From: Pholiota molesta
Lineage: Eukaryota > Basidiomycota > Agaricomycetes > Agaricales > Strophariaceae
Direction: 5' to 3'
Assembly: GCA_014925825.1 (NCBI GenBank)
Contig: JACGCK010000007.1
Coordinates: forward strand, 372,001-436,000
DNA length: 64,000 bases
The notes under the pieces were generated by a model, which made no database searches, had not been told where the DNA came from, and was given only the letters and a program-made list of their open reading frames with translations. Positions 45,511-59,010 of this stretch are shown here, one piece after another (position 1 is the stretch's first letter; each line of letters opens with the position of its first letter). Position numbers and translations under genes: made by a program.

Positions 45511-47483
45511 GGGCGGCAGACCATGTCAAATATGTACCCTCGCCATACAAATCATGAGTGCCAAAGTGTGTGAAACGAGAATGATTCTTCTCGACAAGGC
45601 GTCTGATCTTTGTTTTCCTATCAATATAATTGGCACACTATATTTTTGATGGCAAAGTATCACATCCAAGGGCGGACGGGATGGTTTCGCTGCCCGCAGA
45701 ATGACCACAACGAAGGAAAGATACCGGGGAAGGTTATGTCAAGAAAAGCGCTAGAAATTAGAATGTCCACCACAGGTAGAATCCAGTTCGATGGCTTGTT
45801 TCGTGGGCTAATTATGGCGAGGGAACAGGATCACGAATATGGACTTGAGACGGGGAAGCGTGGTCGTTCAAAATCCAAATATGGGACTCCGTCGAATATT
45901 TCTAGTTTTCGGTATCAGACTGACTGGGGATGCAACATTTTGAGCGAGTGATGCCAATGTGATGTGTTAGAGAATTGCTACACACCTTCTGACTTCGGCA
46001 AGACCAGGCTGAAGGTTGGCCTGAGGTATAAATTAAATCTATTTCAGGGGATATGGGCGCGACACCCGAATGACGTAGATCGTACATACTGCGCGATGTT
46101 CCTGTATTTCATAGAACATCCAGCTTTGCCAGCCGTAGGTGGCGTACGCCGGCTTCGGGTGGCAACAACGAAGGCTGACGCAAGCTGAAACCATATGTAG
46201 AGAGCAGAGTTTCTGAAGAATAAAGCTTTGAATCACCAGAGTTGACCGGGTGCATTCTGATCGTCGGGTAGGAAAAGTAAGTTATGGAAACTTGACTGTG
46301 ATGCTTGATTGGACAAGCGCTCACCGCTCTTTAGTCAGGACTCAGGATGGTTGATAGCCCCGTGGCGTCACTGACCGACCTCGATCACCATCGTGCTTCG
46401 TGGGTGCTTGCTGAAACGATGGTACGCTAAGGCTACAACGAATACACCTAGAATTCAAGTAGCGGAGCTGAGCAAAGGCTTCGAGGCCAATCGACATTCA
46501 GTTGGGCTAAGATGATAAATTAAGGTGCGCCATGCGAAACTGTGGCACGGTCATCGCAAATCAACCACATCCAGAGGTGGATGCTTCCAGCCATCGATAA
46601 CATGGGATGGTTCTTGTTGGTGAATCGATGCCGGGTAGGAGATTAAGGCGGGGAATAGAATGACGTATGGTGTCCAATTGCAGTAGGACTCTTTGCCAAC
46701 TACATGAGGCAGGCGGCGGTTGGGGGGTAAGAGTGACATAAGCCCTACGTAGGCGCAGAGTTGGTCCAAAATAGTCCGCCTGGCGCATTTCGCCTGTCGG
46801 AAAGAAAACATAAGTTTAGAAAATTAACTGGGATGCTGGATTAGATAAACGCCCACCATCTTCATCTCAATGATGAACGCCCGCAATCTCTTGCCATCTC
46901 CTCATCTCCGCGTTCGATCACGAGCCTTTACATGCAGGCTTCACGGATTTCCTTGACAAGTCATGGCTATCTCGAAGCGCGGTCCGTGCCCTTTATGATA
47001 CCACCAGGTATATTAGAAAGATGAGTCTCAAGGTGCGAAACTGATCCAGCAGCGACAAGGATGGAACGGGTAGTTTGCGTGGATTTAATTAAGGGCTTCG
47101 AGGCCAATTTTGCCCTGTTTGAAGCCAAAGTAAGCCTGGGAAGTGCGTCTGTGGTACGCTATTGCTCACCGCAAATCATCTGTCCAATATCCTCGTCCTA
47201 AGGTGGAAGCTTGAAGTCCAATGGATGGACCTTGGATTGATGGTGGTGGTTGTGCGCGGGCCGATGGTTATTTGGGATGGCGCCATAGACTCCGAGTGCA
47301 CAGCACGTGGCAGCCTGCAGGCAACCTCCTGGCCTCGGAATCTTGATACACGACCAACACTCTCACTGTCGGGATCGTCCTAGGGCTCGAGGACACCGTA
47401 CATCGCTTGTGAGTATACCCAAACACGTCCAGGCCTGATTTCACGCGAAATTGATTAACCCTCCCGGCATTCAGGGCCACGCG
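45511..47483. other. Gene-poor stretch with diverged repeats
   Basis: No intact gene. The part from 45.96 to 47.35 kb contains two or three diverged copies of one sequence, listed separately. An AG at the end of cattcag near 47473 could end an intron in the 5' UTR of the following gene. Confidence 0.4.
45960..47350 (-). repeat. Diverged tandem repeats, possibly a decayed gene family
   Basis: Segments recur about 520-620 bp apart: ggcttcgaggccaat at 46477 and 47089, each followed by a similar ctgtgg-x-acg...cgcaaatca block; and the aagttatggaaacttgactg region near 46280 resembles aagtttagaaaattaactgg near 46812. Minus-strand translations of the copies share a loose pattern but are broken by stops. 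Unknown origin. Confidence 0.45.
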
Positions 47484-50046
47484 ATGCACTCCTTTTTGTC
47501 CAAAGTCTTTGGACGTAAGAAAGAGGACAAGGAAACGTCACCAACAACATTAGCCCCTGGAGAACTTCTCGACGGCAAGTTCGAAGCCATCTCACCAAAT
47601 GTCTCTCCTAGCGCAAACCACTTTCTCGAACTTGACCCGCCGAAGACGAACGGACACGAGGCAAAGGATAGGGATATCGGATTTTCCCTCTTTCGCGGAA
47701 AGTCGCGTCCATCTTCTCCGGAAGTCAACCATAGGAAGCTCGATAGCCTTCCTCACCTTTCTTTAAATTTTCGTGAAACTAAAGAAGAACTTGCCTCTCG
47801 TCAGCTTGGATTTCTTCATGATACCGACCTCGATACCCAGGGCCTCCTAAGTGATGCTGTCATAGGACAGCGTCGTTTGAATCCATTGGAAGCCCTTGTA
47901 CTTATACAAGCATGCTCGAAAGCTATTACTACTCGCGGTATGTATTTTTTTTATCTTCCAAAAAAAAATACCGCGGATTGCTGACTACGGAGATATTTAA
48001 CAGGACTGGAGACCCTTGGGATAATGCACCCCCATTGGTACTCTTCATCCGTCGACGTCCAACGCCGACTGATTTCACGCTTCATTTATTCTATGAATCT
48101 TCAGAATTCTGAAAATATCGCCTCTCCTTCTTCTATCACTTCGCCTACTTCTCTTTTCGAATCCGAGATCCATTTTACGCGGTCTCCTCATGACGTCGCA
48201 GCTGTTCTTCGTTGGGGCCTGCGCCACTTGCAGATCGAAGGCGAGAGCTTTGGTACCGATGACGGATGGTACAAAGCCTTCCTTGATGCGGAAGCAGCAG
48301 CCGAATATCCTCCGAAATCGTTTTCGGAGAAGTTGGCACCGAATTTGCCTCCGGCACACTTGGATTTACTGACAGCGACGCTGGAGATATTTTCTTCCCT
48401 CGCCGCACATGCTGAAGCCAATAGCACTTCCGGCAGCAAGCTTTCCAAGATGTTTGGGTTGTGGTTGTTGGCCGCCCGACGTGCTGAAGATAAAGATGAT
48501 TGGGCCTCATTTTACACTAGGTGGGAGCGAACAGGTCGTATGCTCGAGCATATTTTCCTAGCTAGGATCAGGTGAATTAATTTTTTTCTCTCCGATTTTT
48601 CTCTTTATCTAAATTTGTTTGTACAGGGATGAATCCGCCGACCAGCGTATGCCCGTTCGTCTGCTGGAGCTCGTACGCAAATACCCGTATACCCAAGGAC
48701 TGTCATCGCCCACTATGGACCTGCAGCTCCTGCCGCGTCCGCGCTTTTCCACCCCAACCTACGAAGCCCTCTTCGTCCGCATCGAAATCGAATTCCCAAA
48801 GGCCAGCCTTAAGCCCAAGTCGAAGATGCACCCCCTCAACCTCCTCGCCGACGCGTTTTCTACCCAAGTCACCGAGGGCGAGTTCGCAGAGCTTTGGGCG
48901 AAAATCACGGCTGCCTCGAAGAATGGAAGCAGCCCTTCGCCTCTGAGCAATATATTCGCAGACGAGACGATTCGCTTCCTCTCCATCATCCCTGACGCGC
49001 GTGCAGGTAAATCCCAGGAGGCAAAGTCGCCGACGTTTACGCTCCTTCCGACATCCCCTACGAAGAAGGCTTTCTCGGAGGATGCTCAAGAACAACCAAC
49101 TGCCTCGGGCAGTCAGCACAAGAAATTCGTGTCGGAGCCTGTTGCTTCTACACCTACGCCCATTTCTCCTCTTGGGATTAACAATATTGGTAGTGATTGG
49201 GCGCAGTTCTCTTCTTCGGGATTCCTTGATTCCACACCTGCGATCGTACCACTCGTTTCCACTCTTTTCGATAATGACATCGAGAAGACCGTGCCTCCTA
49301 GCTCGGTTTCGGTGTCCAGGAAATCCAGCAAGCGTGTTAGGAGTCCAAGGAAGAGCATCGATATTCCGCGCCTTTCTATCTCAGAGAATGGCGTGCTAGG
49401 TGCTATCCAAATAGCCGAAGCAGCTCCGGTGGAGGACACCACCCCCGTCGTCAAAGCCTCCAAGCTGGACATCATCCAGTTCGACGAGGCCTTCATCGAC
49501 TTCTGGAGCGACTCCCTGCTCGACCCCATCGCCTCGACCTGGCCCACCTTCATCATCTGCAAATTCAAGTCCACGCTCGTGCCGCGCCTCGTGTACGGCC
49601 CCATCGTCGAGGGCCAGGCGCAGAAGACCCTGAAGTGGCTCATCCTCGAGCAGGTGTACACCGTCAAGCCCCCGCCCGCCCCGGCCCCTGCGCCTGTCGT
49701 TACCCCCGTCGCTGTGTCGACGCCGCCCCCGGAGACGGCGCGGCCTGCGTCGCCCTCGCTGTCTGTTTCGGGCAGGAAGCGCTTCACTTTCTGGAGCATG
49801 TCGCGCACGGGCTCGAGTTCGTCTGCGACGTCTGTGAAGGGCAAGAAGCGGGACAAGTCGCCGAAGATCGGCGAGATGGGCGAGCTGCTTGAGGAAGAGG
49901 CGAAAGCGGAGGTCAAGTCGGAGGCGCCCGCTTCCAAGGGAAAGCAGGCTGAGCGGAAGCCTGTTCCTGCAGATACACCTCCTTCTGAGCAGGTCGAAGT
50001 GGCACCTGTCGCCGAATCCAAAGACTCGGAAGGGCATACGACGGCC

Positions 50047-50079
<33 letters not shown>

Positions 50080-53000
50080 ATAGCTGCCGTGGCTACTGTT
50101 GCTGCGGTTGCTGCAAGCACCGAGGATGCTAGTGCCAGTCCAAAGGAGCAAGCCGAGGTCGACGAAGAGGCCGTTCCTGCTCCTGCCAGCGAACCTGCCG
50201 CCGCTGATGACGCCGTGGCCGTTCCTCAGGATGAAATCGCTCCGAAGGAAGAAGTGCAGGCTGTAGAAGAAATCACTGCTGCTGGCGAGCCTGTCGCTGA
50301 GGATGCTGCAGCCGTTGTTGAGGACATCGCTCCTAAGGAACAAATCCAAGTTGAAGAAGCGGCCGCTATCCCTGTTCCTGCTGAATCCGAGCTTGATACT
50401 GCCCCTGTCGTAGAGGCTCCACCTCCTGTCGAAGTCGAGGCTACCAATGGCGCCGTCGCTGCAACAGTTGCAGAGGAAGAAGCCAAGACCGAAGAGGTCG
50501 TCGAAATCCCTCTTCACGAGCCTGCTGTTGAGGTTGCGCCTGTCGTCGCCGAGGTGGAAGATGACGCCACCGCCGTCGCTGAGGAAGAGGCCATTCCGAA
50601 TGCGATGGAGGAAACCGATGCCCAGGAAGTAGTTGAAACCCCTGCCACCGAGCCAATTGCTGATGTCCTCCCTGCCGAAGAGGAAAGCGTACCTTCCATT
50701 GAAGCTCCAGCCGCCATCGAGCCTGACACCGTCGTGCCAATCGCCGAAGAAGTTCCAGTCAAGGAAGAAACCGCGGTCGAGGAAGCAGTCGAGGCTCCTG
50801 CTAGCGAGCCGGCTGCTGATGTTGTTGAAGAAGAGAGTGTGCCCGCCATCGGGGCTGCTGCTGTCATTGCATCTGCAGCGGTTGTCGCAGTGGTTGCTGA
50901 AGAGGCCCTTCCTAAGGAAGAAGTCGAGGCTGAAGAAGCACCCATTGTTCCTGCTGCCGAGCCCTCTGTTGATGCTGTTGAAGTTTCTGCCCCCGTCAAT
51001 GCTGCTCCAGCCGTCGAGGATGAAATTTCTCCAAAGGAAGAAGTCGCAGTCGAGGAGGTTCCTGTTGTTGAGGATGTTGCTATTGAGGAGAGTGCGCCCG
51101 TCGTGGAAGTCGAAGCCGCAAACGGCGCTGCCTCTGCACCAGCTGTCGAGGAAGAAGCCCTTCTCAAGGATGAAGTCGTGGCCGAGGAAGCTGCTGTTAT
51201 TCCTGCTGGCGAGCCTCCCGTTGATGCAGCCGTCGCTGAAGAGGAAAGCACGCCTTCCGTTGAGGCTCCGATCGCTGCAGAATCTGCTGCAGAATCTGTC
51301 GCGCAAGCCGTTGAGGATAGAGTCTCTCCCCAGCAGGACATCCAGGTCGAGGAGGCGGTCATTGCTCCAGCCAGCGAGCCTGCTGCCGCCGTGGAGCCTG
51401 TCGAAGAAGCGCGCGAGCCTTCCGCCGGTATCAATGAGATCGAAGTGCCAGCAGCTGAAACGTCAACCGCCGAAGATAGCACTCACATCCCAGAGACATT
51501 CCCAGTAGTTGATGCCGCTGTTGCAGAGGAAGGACCCGCGCCTGCGATCGAAGTGGAAACTGCCTTTGAACCTGAGGAGGCTGTTGATGTGCCCGCAGCG
51601 GAAGTCACCCCTATCGAAGAGCCTGCGCCTGCTCCAGAAGCCGAAGCGCTCGTCGAATCGGAGACGTTTACACTCCCCGTAGCTGAGACGGAAGATAATC
51701 TTATCCCCGAAGCCGCTGTTTTGGAGGAGACTGGATCTGCGGAGGAAGGACCCGTCGAAGCGCTTGTAGCCGAAGCCGTTCATGTTGAAAACATCGCCTC
51801 TGCGGGCGATGAAACTGTTGGAGAGGCTCCCCTTCAACCCGAAACGATTGCACAAACCGCGGAGGAGTCAGCAGCTGAAGCTGTCGCTGTCCAAGACAGT
51901 CCACTGGTCGTGGAAGCTGAAGAGCCCGTCGCTGAAGTCGAACTGGTCACTAATACCGCAGATGTAGAGTCTGGAGCGACGCGTGAGTTACTTATTTGTT
52001 CTGAAACAAATAATTGTCATCCTGATATACTACCCATTTCAGCCCTTAATGATGAAGATGTCCAGGCCGTCATCGAACCAGAGACAGTCCTTGAAGCTGC
52101 TTCTGAGCCCCAAGTCGCCCATGATGCCATAACTCAAACAGAAGCAGCTGAAGAACAAAATGTCCCTGGTCCCACTCCGGAGACTGTGGAGACTATCGAC
52201 GAGGCAGCTGAGGTCAATGAAGTCGTCTCTCTCGAAGATTCTGCGGAGGTTGAGCATATTCCGGAAGCAACTCCCCAACCAGAAACACTGCAACACCCAG
52301 TCGAAGCCCTTCCAATCGAAGTAACCTCCAGTGAAGATACTGAAGGTGTTAGCGAATCCCAGGCTGCGGTTGAGTCTATCGCCGATCTCGAGACGACCAC
52401 TACAGGTCAGTAGCAGAATATATACCTATATACTTAAATCTTATTTTTCATTATTACAAATTAAGCCGAACAAGTTATACCATCTGAATCCAACGCTGAA
52501 GCAAACTTGACTCCTGTGAACAATGAACCAATGGCCGCAGCAGTAGCAGAATCTGAGCCTCGACATGCCCTTACCAGCGAGAGTTCTACGGAAGCAGAAC
52601 ACGTCGAAAACAATTCTTCAATCGCTCTAGATGACCAAGAAGAACAACCTGTCGCAAATAATGCGGCCCTTGAACTCAGTGAGGAAGCCGTACATAAAGA
52701 AGATAACGCAGCAGAAGTTACAGCATCCGAAACTACGGAGACAATCCAAGAACCAGAAGACAGTGCTGTACTCGCAAATATTGCGGGTGTAGCTGACCAT
52801 ATCGATGCTCAAGTTCAAAGTGAGTCATATATTATATTCTTACCTTTGGCGGGGAAAATTCTAATTATTGATTTTCGTTTAGTTGAGGCAGCAGTCCCGT
52901 CGGCTCCAGTTGAGAATACAGGTGAGGCAATGTCTTTATTGATACGTGAAGACGATTCGAAAAAGGTCACAGGCATACTCTTTGAAACTGTACCCCAGGA

Positions 53001-56000
53001 ACAATTTATTCCTGCGCCGACCACAATTATCGAGGAGGCAAACTCGAGGTCGATTGCTGAATCTGATAACGTTGATACACATTGTAAGAAGCAACGTTTC
53101 TTTACCCATTAACTGATACAAATACTGATTATTTTCGTGCAGCAGTCAGCGCGTCCTCGGTGGGCATCGATGAAACACTCCCTATCGAGCAAGCAGTTAT
53201 CGAGGAGCCAGCTGTTACGGAGCCAGTCATCGAGGAACCCATCATCGAGGAACCAGCCGTCGAGTTACCAACCATTGAGGAGCCAGTTGACGAGGAACCA
53301 GCTGTCGCGGTCTTCGAAGAGCCTGTCGTGGAGGAGCCAGTTATGGAGGGAATCACCATCGAGGAGCACGCTGTCGAGGTCCCAGCCTTCGAGGTCCCAG
53401 TCGTCGAGGAGCCTGATGTGGAGCCAACGGTCGAGGAGCCTGCCATCGCGGGGCCAGCCGTCGAGGCAGCAGTTATGGAGGAAACAACCATCGAGGAGCC
53501 TGCTGTCAAGGAATCCGCCGTCGAAGAGCCAGGTGTTGCGGAGCAAGTTGTTGCGGACCCTGCCATCGAGCAACCTGCTGACGAGGAGCCTGTCATTGAG
53601 GAATTAGTTATTGAGGAAGCACCCGTCGAGGAGCCCGCCGTCGAGGAGCCCGCCGTCGAGGAGCCAGCCGTCGATGAGCCAATTGTAGAGGAAACCATTG
53701 AGGAACCTGCTGTGGAGGAAACCATGGAGGAGCCTGCTGTCGAGGAGCCCGCCGTCGAGGAACCTGCCGTCGAGGAACCTGCCATCGAGGAACCTGCCAT
53801 CGAGGAACCTGCCGTCGAGGAGCCTGCCATCGAGGAATCAGCTATCGAGGAAGCACCCGTCGAGGAGCCCGCCGTCGAGGAGCCAGCTGTTGCCGAACCT
53901 GCCATCGAGGAACCTGCCATCGAGGAATCCGCTATCGAGGAACTAGTCATTGAGGAACCGGCTGTTACAAAATCAGCAATCAATGAGCCTGTTGTGGAGG
54001 AAACTTCAACCGTGGAGGAGCCGGAGGTCGAGGAGCCAGCTGTTGCCGAGCCAGCCATTGAAGAGCTATCTGTTGCAGAGCCAGCTATCGAGGAGCCATC
54101 TCTGGAGGAACTTGTCATCTCAGAGCCTGCCATCTCTGAGCCAGCCGTCGAGGAACCAGCCAATGAGGAGCCAGTTGACGACGTGGTTGTCGAGAAGCCA
54201 GCTGTCGAGGAGCCTGCTATGGAACCAACTATTGAGGAGCCTGCCATCGCGGAGTCAGCCATCCAAGAGCCAGCCATCGAGGAGCCATACGTCGAGGAGC
54301 CAGCTGTAGTGGAAACAACCATCGAGGAGCCCACTGTTGAGGAGCCAGCCGTTGAGGAAGCCATTGAGGAGCCACTCATTGAGGAGCCAGCTGTCGATGA
54401 GCCAGCTATTGAGGAGCCTGCATTTGAGGAACCAGCCATCGAAGAGCCAATTTTTGAGGAGTCAGCCATTGAGGAACCAACCATGGAGGAGTCTGCCATG
54501 GAGGAGTCTGTCATCGAGGAATCAGCCATCTCGGAGGAAGCGCCCGTCGAGGAGCTAGCTGTCGCAGAGCCAGCCGCCGACGAGCTAGCTATTGCGGAGC
54601 CAGCCGTTGAGCCGTCCACCGTCGAGGAGCCAGTTGTGAAGGAAACAGCCATCGAGGAGCCCGCTATAGATGAACCAGCTGCCGAGGAACCAACCGAGGT
54701 GCCTGCTATCGATGGATCAGCCCTCGTGGAGCCAGCTGTCAAGCATGCTGTCGAGGAGCAAGCTGTCGAGGAGCCAGTCGCCGCGGAGCCAGCCATTGAG
54801 GGACCAACCATCCATGAGCCTGTCATCGCGGGGTCAGCCGTCGAGGAATCAGCCATCGAATTGCCAGTTGTCGAGGAGCCAGCCGTCGAGGAGTCTGCCA
54901 TTGAGGAGCTTGCTATCGAGGAGCCTGCAGGCGTGGAGCCTGCTATCGACGAGTTTACTGTCGAGCTTGCCGTCGACGAGCCAAGCGTTGAGGAACCAGC
55001 CATCGAGGAGCCTCCCATCGCGGAGCCTGCCATTGCAGAGCCTACCGTCGAGGAGCCAGCTGTTGAGCCAGCTGTTGCGGAGCCAACCATCGCGGAGCCT
55101 GTCACCGAGGAGTCAGCCGTCGAGGAATCAATCATCGAGGAGCCAATTTTCGAGGAGCCAGCTGCTGCGGAGCCTGCCATTGAGCAGCCAGCTGTCGAGG
55201 AGTCACCCGTCGAGGAGCCTGTTGTCGAGGAGCCCGCTGTCGAGGGATCTGCCATTGAGGAGCCAGCTGTGGAGGAGCCAATCATTGAAGAGTCAGTTGT
55301 CGAGGAACCCGCTGTCGCCGAGCCGGCCATCGAGGAGCCAGCCACCGAAAAGACAACTGTGGAAGATGTGGAAGAGCCAGCCATCGAGGGACCAGCCATC
55401 GAGGAGTCAAGTATGGCAGAATCAGCCACCGCGGAGCCAGCCATCGAGCCGGAGGTCGAGGAAAAAGCCATTGCGGAGCCAACGTTCGAAGAGCCTGCCA
55501 TCGTGGAGCCTGTCTTCGAGGAGCCAGCCGTCGAGGAGCCGGTTGTGGAGGAAGCAACCATCGAGGAGCCAGCTGTCGAGGAGCCAGCCATCGAGGAGCC
55601 TGCTATGGAAGCAATTGTCGAGGAGCCTGCCGTCGAGGAGCCTGCTGCTATTGAAGAGCCTGCTTTTGAGGAACCTGCAATCAAAGAACCAATTGTCGAG
55701 GAGCCAGTTATTGAGGAACCAACTATTGAGGAGTCAGCCGTTGAGGACCCACCCATCGAGCAGCCACCTGTCGCGGAGCCAGCCTCTGACGAGCCACCTA
55801 TTGACGAGTCAGCAGAGCCAACTACCGAGGAGCCTGCTATCGATGAGCATGTTGTCGAAGAGTCTGCCGTTGAAGAGCCAGCTGTGGAGCCAGCTGTTGT
55901 GGAGCTAGCCAGTGAGGAGCAAGCTGTTGAGGAGCCAGCCGTCGCGGAGCCAGCCATTGAGGAACCAACCATCGAGGAGCCTGCCGTCGAGGAGTTAGCC

Positions 56001-58388
56001 GTCGAGGAACAACCAGTCGAGGAACCTGCCATCGGATTGCCAGTTGTCGAGGAGCCAGCTGTCGCTGAGTCTGCCATCGAGGAGCTTGCTATCGAGGAGC
56101 CTGCTGTCAAGGAACCAACCATAGAACCAGCCATCGTGGAGCCAGTTATCGCAGAGCCAGCCATTGAGGACCCAGTTGTCGAGGAAGCGGAGCCTGCCGT
56201 CGAGGAGCCTATCGTCGAGGAGCCAGCCGCTGAGCCATCCACTGTTGAAATGTCGGAAGAGCTAATCATCGAGGAGCCAGCCGTCGAGGAGCCAGCCGTC
56301 GAGGAATCAACCGTCGAGGAGCCTGCCATCGTGGAGCCTATCGTCGAGGAGCCAGCTGTTGAGCCAGCTGTTGCGGAGCCAGCCATCGATGAACCAACCG
56401 TCGAGGAGCCTGCCGTCGAGGAAGTAGCTATCGAAGAGCCTGCCATCGAGGACCCAGTCGTCGAGGAGCCAGCCGTCGAGGATCCAACTATCGAGGAGCC
56501 AGTTGTCGAGGACCCAGCTGCCGCGGAGCTTGCCATCGAGGAGCCAACCGTGGAAGAGTCAGCAGTAGAGGAGCCGGAGCCTGCCATCGAGGAACCAGCT
56601 GTCGAGGAGCAAGCCATCGAGGAACCAGCCATCGCAGAGCCAGTTATCGCAGAGCCAGTCATCGAGGACCCAGTTGTCGAGGAAGCGGAGCCTGCCGTTG
56701 AGGAGCCCATCGTCGAGGAGCCAGCCACTGAGCCATCCACTGTTGAAAAGGCGGAAGAGCTAATCATTGAGGAGCCAGCCGTTGAGGAATCAGCCGTCGA
56801 GGAGCCTGCCATCGCAGAGCCTACCGTCGAGGAGCCAGCTATCGAGCCAGCTGTCACGGAGCCAGCCATCGAGGAGGATGTTGAGACTATCATTGAGGAG
56901 CCAGCCGCTGAGCCATGCACTCTTGAAAAATCGGAAGAGCTAATCGTTGATGAGCCTGCTGTCGAGGAACCTGCTGTCGAGGAGCCAGTCATCGAGGAAC
57001 CAGTCATCGAGGAGCCTGCTGTCGCGGAGCCTATTGCCGAGGAAACAGCCGTCGAGGATCCAGCTGTCGCGGAGCAAACCATTGAGGAACCAGCCATCGA
57101 AGAACCGATTATTCTGCAGTCAGCTACGGAAACGCCCAAAGCATCAACCATTGAAGAGACAAGCATTGAGAGGCCAGTTGTCGAAGATACCGCCATTGAA
57201 GTGCCTGTCCTTGAAGTGCCAGTCCCTGAAAACACAGCTATCGAGGAGTCGATCGTCGAGGAGTCAATTGTCGAGGACACCAATGAAACGACAACCTCTG
57301 CTCCCACTGATTTCATCCAAGAGCCAGCCACTGTCAATGAGAATGAAATTCCAGTTGCCGCTGATGTGCAAAGCACTATTGATTTCAAACTCGCTGGCGG
57401 CTCAGTCGGGCAACCAATGGTTGCGAGCGAGGAAGCTATTGCAGTTGTCGCTCAGGAGGAAGTGCCAAAGCTTTTCGACGATGAGGCTGTTCAAGATACC
57501 GTCGACGAAGCAGCGCCCTCTGCCTCCGTCGAGATTCCGACTGCACCTAGTCAAGAACCCTCTCCTGCCCCCATCAGCGAGTCAACGATTGCCCAAGACG
57601 CTCCTGCAAACGAAGAACAGCCCACCACGGAAGTAGCTGATGCCGACGAAGCTACAGTTGAAGTTCCACCTCCAGAGGACCAAGATCAGGCTACCCATAT
57701 AATTCCACACTCCCTAGCTGCTCTGGAGGAATCTATGGGCATTGATGAAATAGCCCCGGAGAAGGCAGAGGAAATTCGCCCATCTTCTGAAGAACTCGGC
57801 GAAGACTCCAGCGTAGTTGCGGCTGAAGCTGAGGTTTCTAATGGCAGTGGAAATGGCAATGGTGTATGGTATCAGGGCACGACCGAGATTCACAAGATCG
57901 AAATCCCTGATAGTAAGTAATGTTTCTTCGCTTCAATCACTGGCCAATTATCTGATTTCGTTCTACTAGTCATTCACAGGTCGGTTTCGGAGAATATCGG
58001 CAGTTCGGTTCTATCTGCCTGGAGCGATGATAACACTCAAGCAGGAGGCTCGCTTTCTCCACTCTCTCCTACCACCCTAGGTATGTTCTTTCAATGTTTA
58101 ATGTAATCTCGGCTCATGCATGGCTTCTTCCTTATAGTTGACGAAGGCCTAACTTCCGATCTTGCCTCTAAGATCGAGGGCCTTCTGGCTGGAAACAATG
58201 GGCATGAATTCAAAACTCTTGAAGATGTCTCCGCCGCCGCATCCAAAGGTGAGTTCGAATCTTGCCTATTTATTATTTTCGTCACTGATATATATCACAA
58301 AGTATTGGATGTAGATATCGATACTGCTCCGACAACTGCAGAAATCAGCACTTCTATCAACGAAGAGGAACATTCCTCGCTTCAATAA
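47484..58388 (+). CDS. Giant Msb1/Mug8-domain protein with PEVK-like repeat tail
   Basis: About 3,457 aa from ten exons: 47484-47937, 48004-48571, 48627-51982, 52043-52405, 52466-52819, 52883-53083, 53143-57912, 57970-58080, 58138-58248, 58303-58388 (10,374 nt). The first 700 or so residues are the Msb1/Mug8 (RhoGAP-like, DUF1708) domain: LNPLEALVLIQACSKAITTRG, VLRWGLRHLQIEG, LEIFSSLAAHAEANSTSGSK, LSKMFGLWLLAARRAEDKDD and YEALFVRIEIEFPKAS. Yeast Msb1 works with Cdc42/Rho1 in polarised growth. The remaining 2,700 or so residues are acidic and disordered. First comes an A/E/V/P-rich region with one Ala tract; then exon 7 holds hundreds of EEPA[VI]-type pentapeptides. Two introns (51983-52042, and a possible 51-nt one near 52922) are multiples of three and could be retained. 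Confidence 0.82.
53160..57280 (+). repeat. Degenerate 15-bp coding minisatellite (EEPAV/I)
   Basis: About 4.1 kb of variants of gtcgaggagccagcc, encoding E-E-P-A-[VI] with substitutions to S, T, D and Q. The unit is a multiple of three, so other frames, including the complementary strand, also stay open for long stretches. Unit boundaries blur at both ends. Confidence 0.9.
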
Positions 58389-59010
58389 AGTAGTCGTCTA
58401 TTAAACAGGTATTATTATTTTTGCTTGTTCATATTTCGCCGAACTCATATTTGCGGGCAATTGTAGATCTTTCACTCGTCTGGATTGTACATCACCATCT
58501 ACGGAAGTCAACATCTAAATACAGTGTAACAAGTCTACATTCTTTCTTCTATCTTTCTGTTATCTATCTATCTCCTATGTTGTTCTATTCCAATTCCCGT
58601 GTTTGTTTGTAAATTTTCTCTCTCCATACGTCCCTTTCTTGCTTCATGACCTTGACGACGATTTCAACTATCTTACTCTTATGCCTATCATGCCCCGGAA
58701 CCATTCAACCTTCAATTATACCTTCATATCTTCATTCATATACCACCATTATGACCATACCATCCACTTGTCCAGCTCTGTACTGCTAGTCTTTCTGGTC
58801 TGTTGTTTTTCTGGTATTATATAGGATCCATTGCAATTCTATCATTCTTTCATTCGGGACGCTTGATTTATAACATTGTGCAGCAAAAATAAAATGGTAA
58901 GGTATTGTGGGTTATCAGATATTCGTGCCACAACGGTAGATACAAAGTAAGTAGTACATTCGTCATTCACGTATATTATTACAGCTCAAATTCGTCACCT
59001 ATTGCAGCGC
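58389..59010. other. Intergenic between convergent genes
   Basis: Pyrimidine-rich and AT-rich 3' flanks. Includes a short (TATC)n patch near 58561. No gene seen. Confidence 0.5.

Noticed and set aside
51983..52042. Reading through the 60-nt intron as coding
   Set aside because: The frame is open, but GT-AG ends and phase support an intron. Retention remains possible and is noted in the gene entry.
53129..57388. 1,419-codon minus-strand ORF as a gene
   Set aside because: It is the complement of a 15-bp sense repeat inside a supported gene and consists only of the mirrored repeat.
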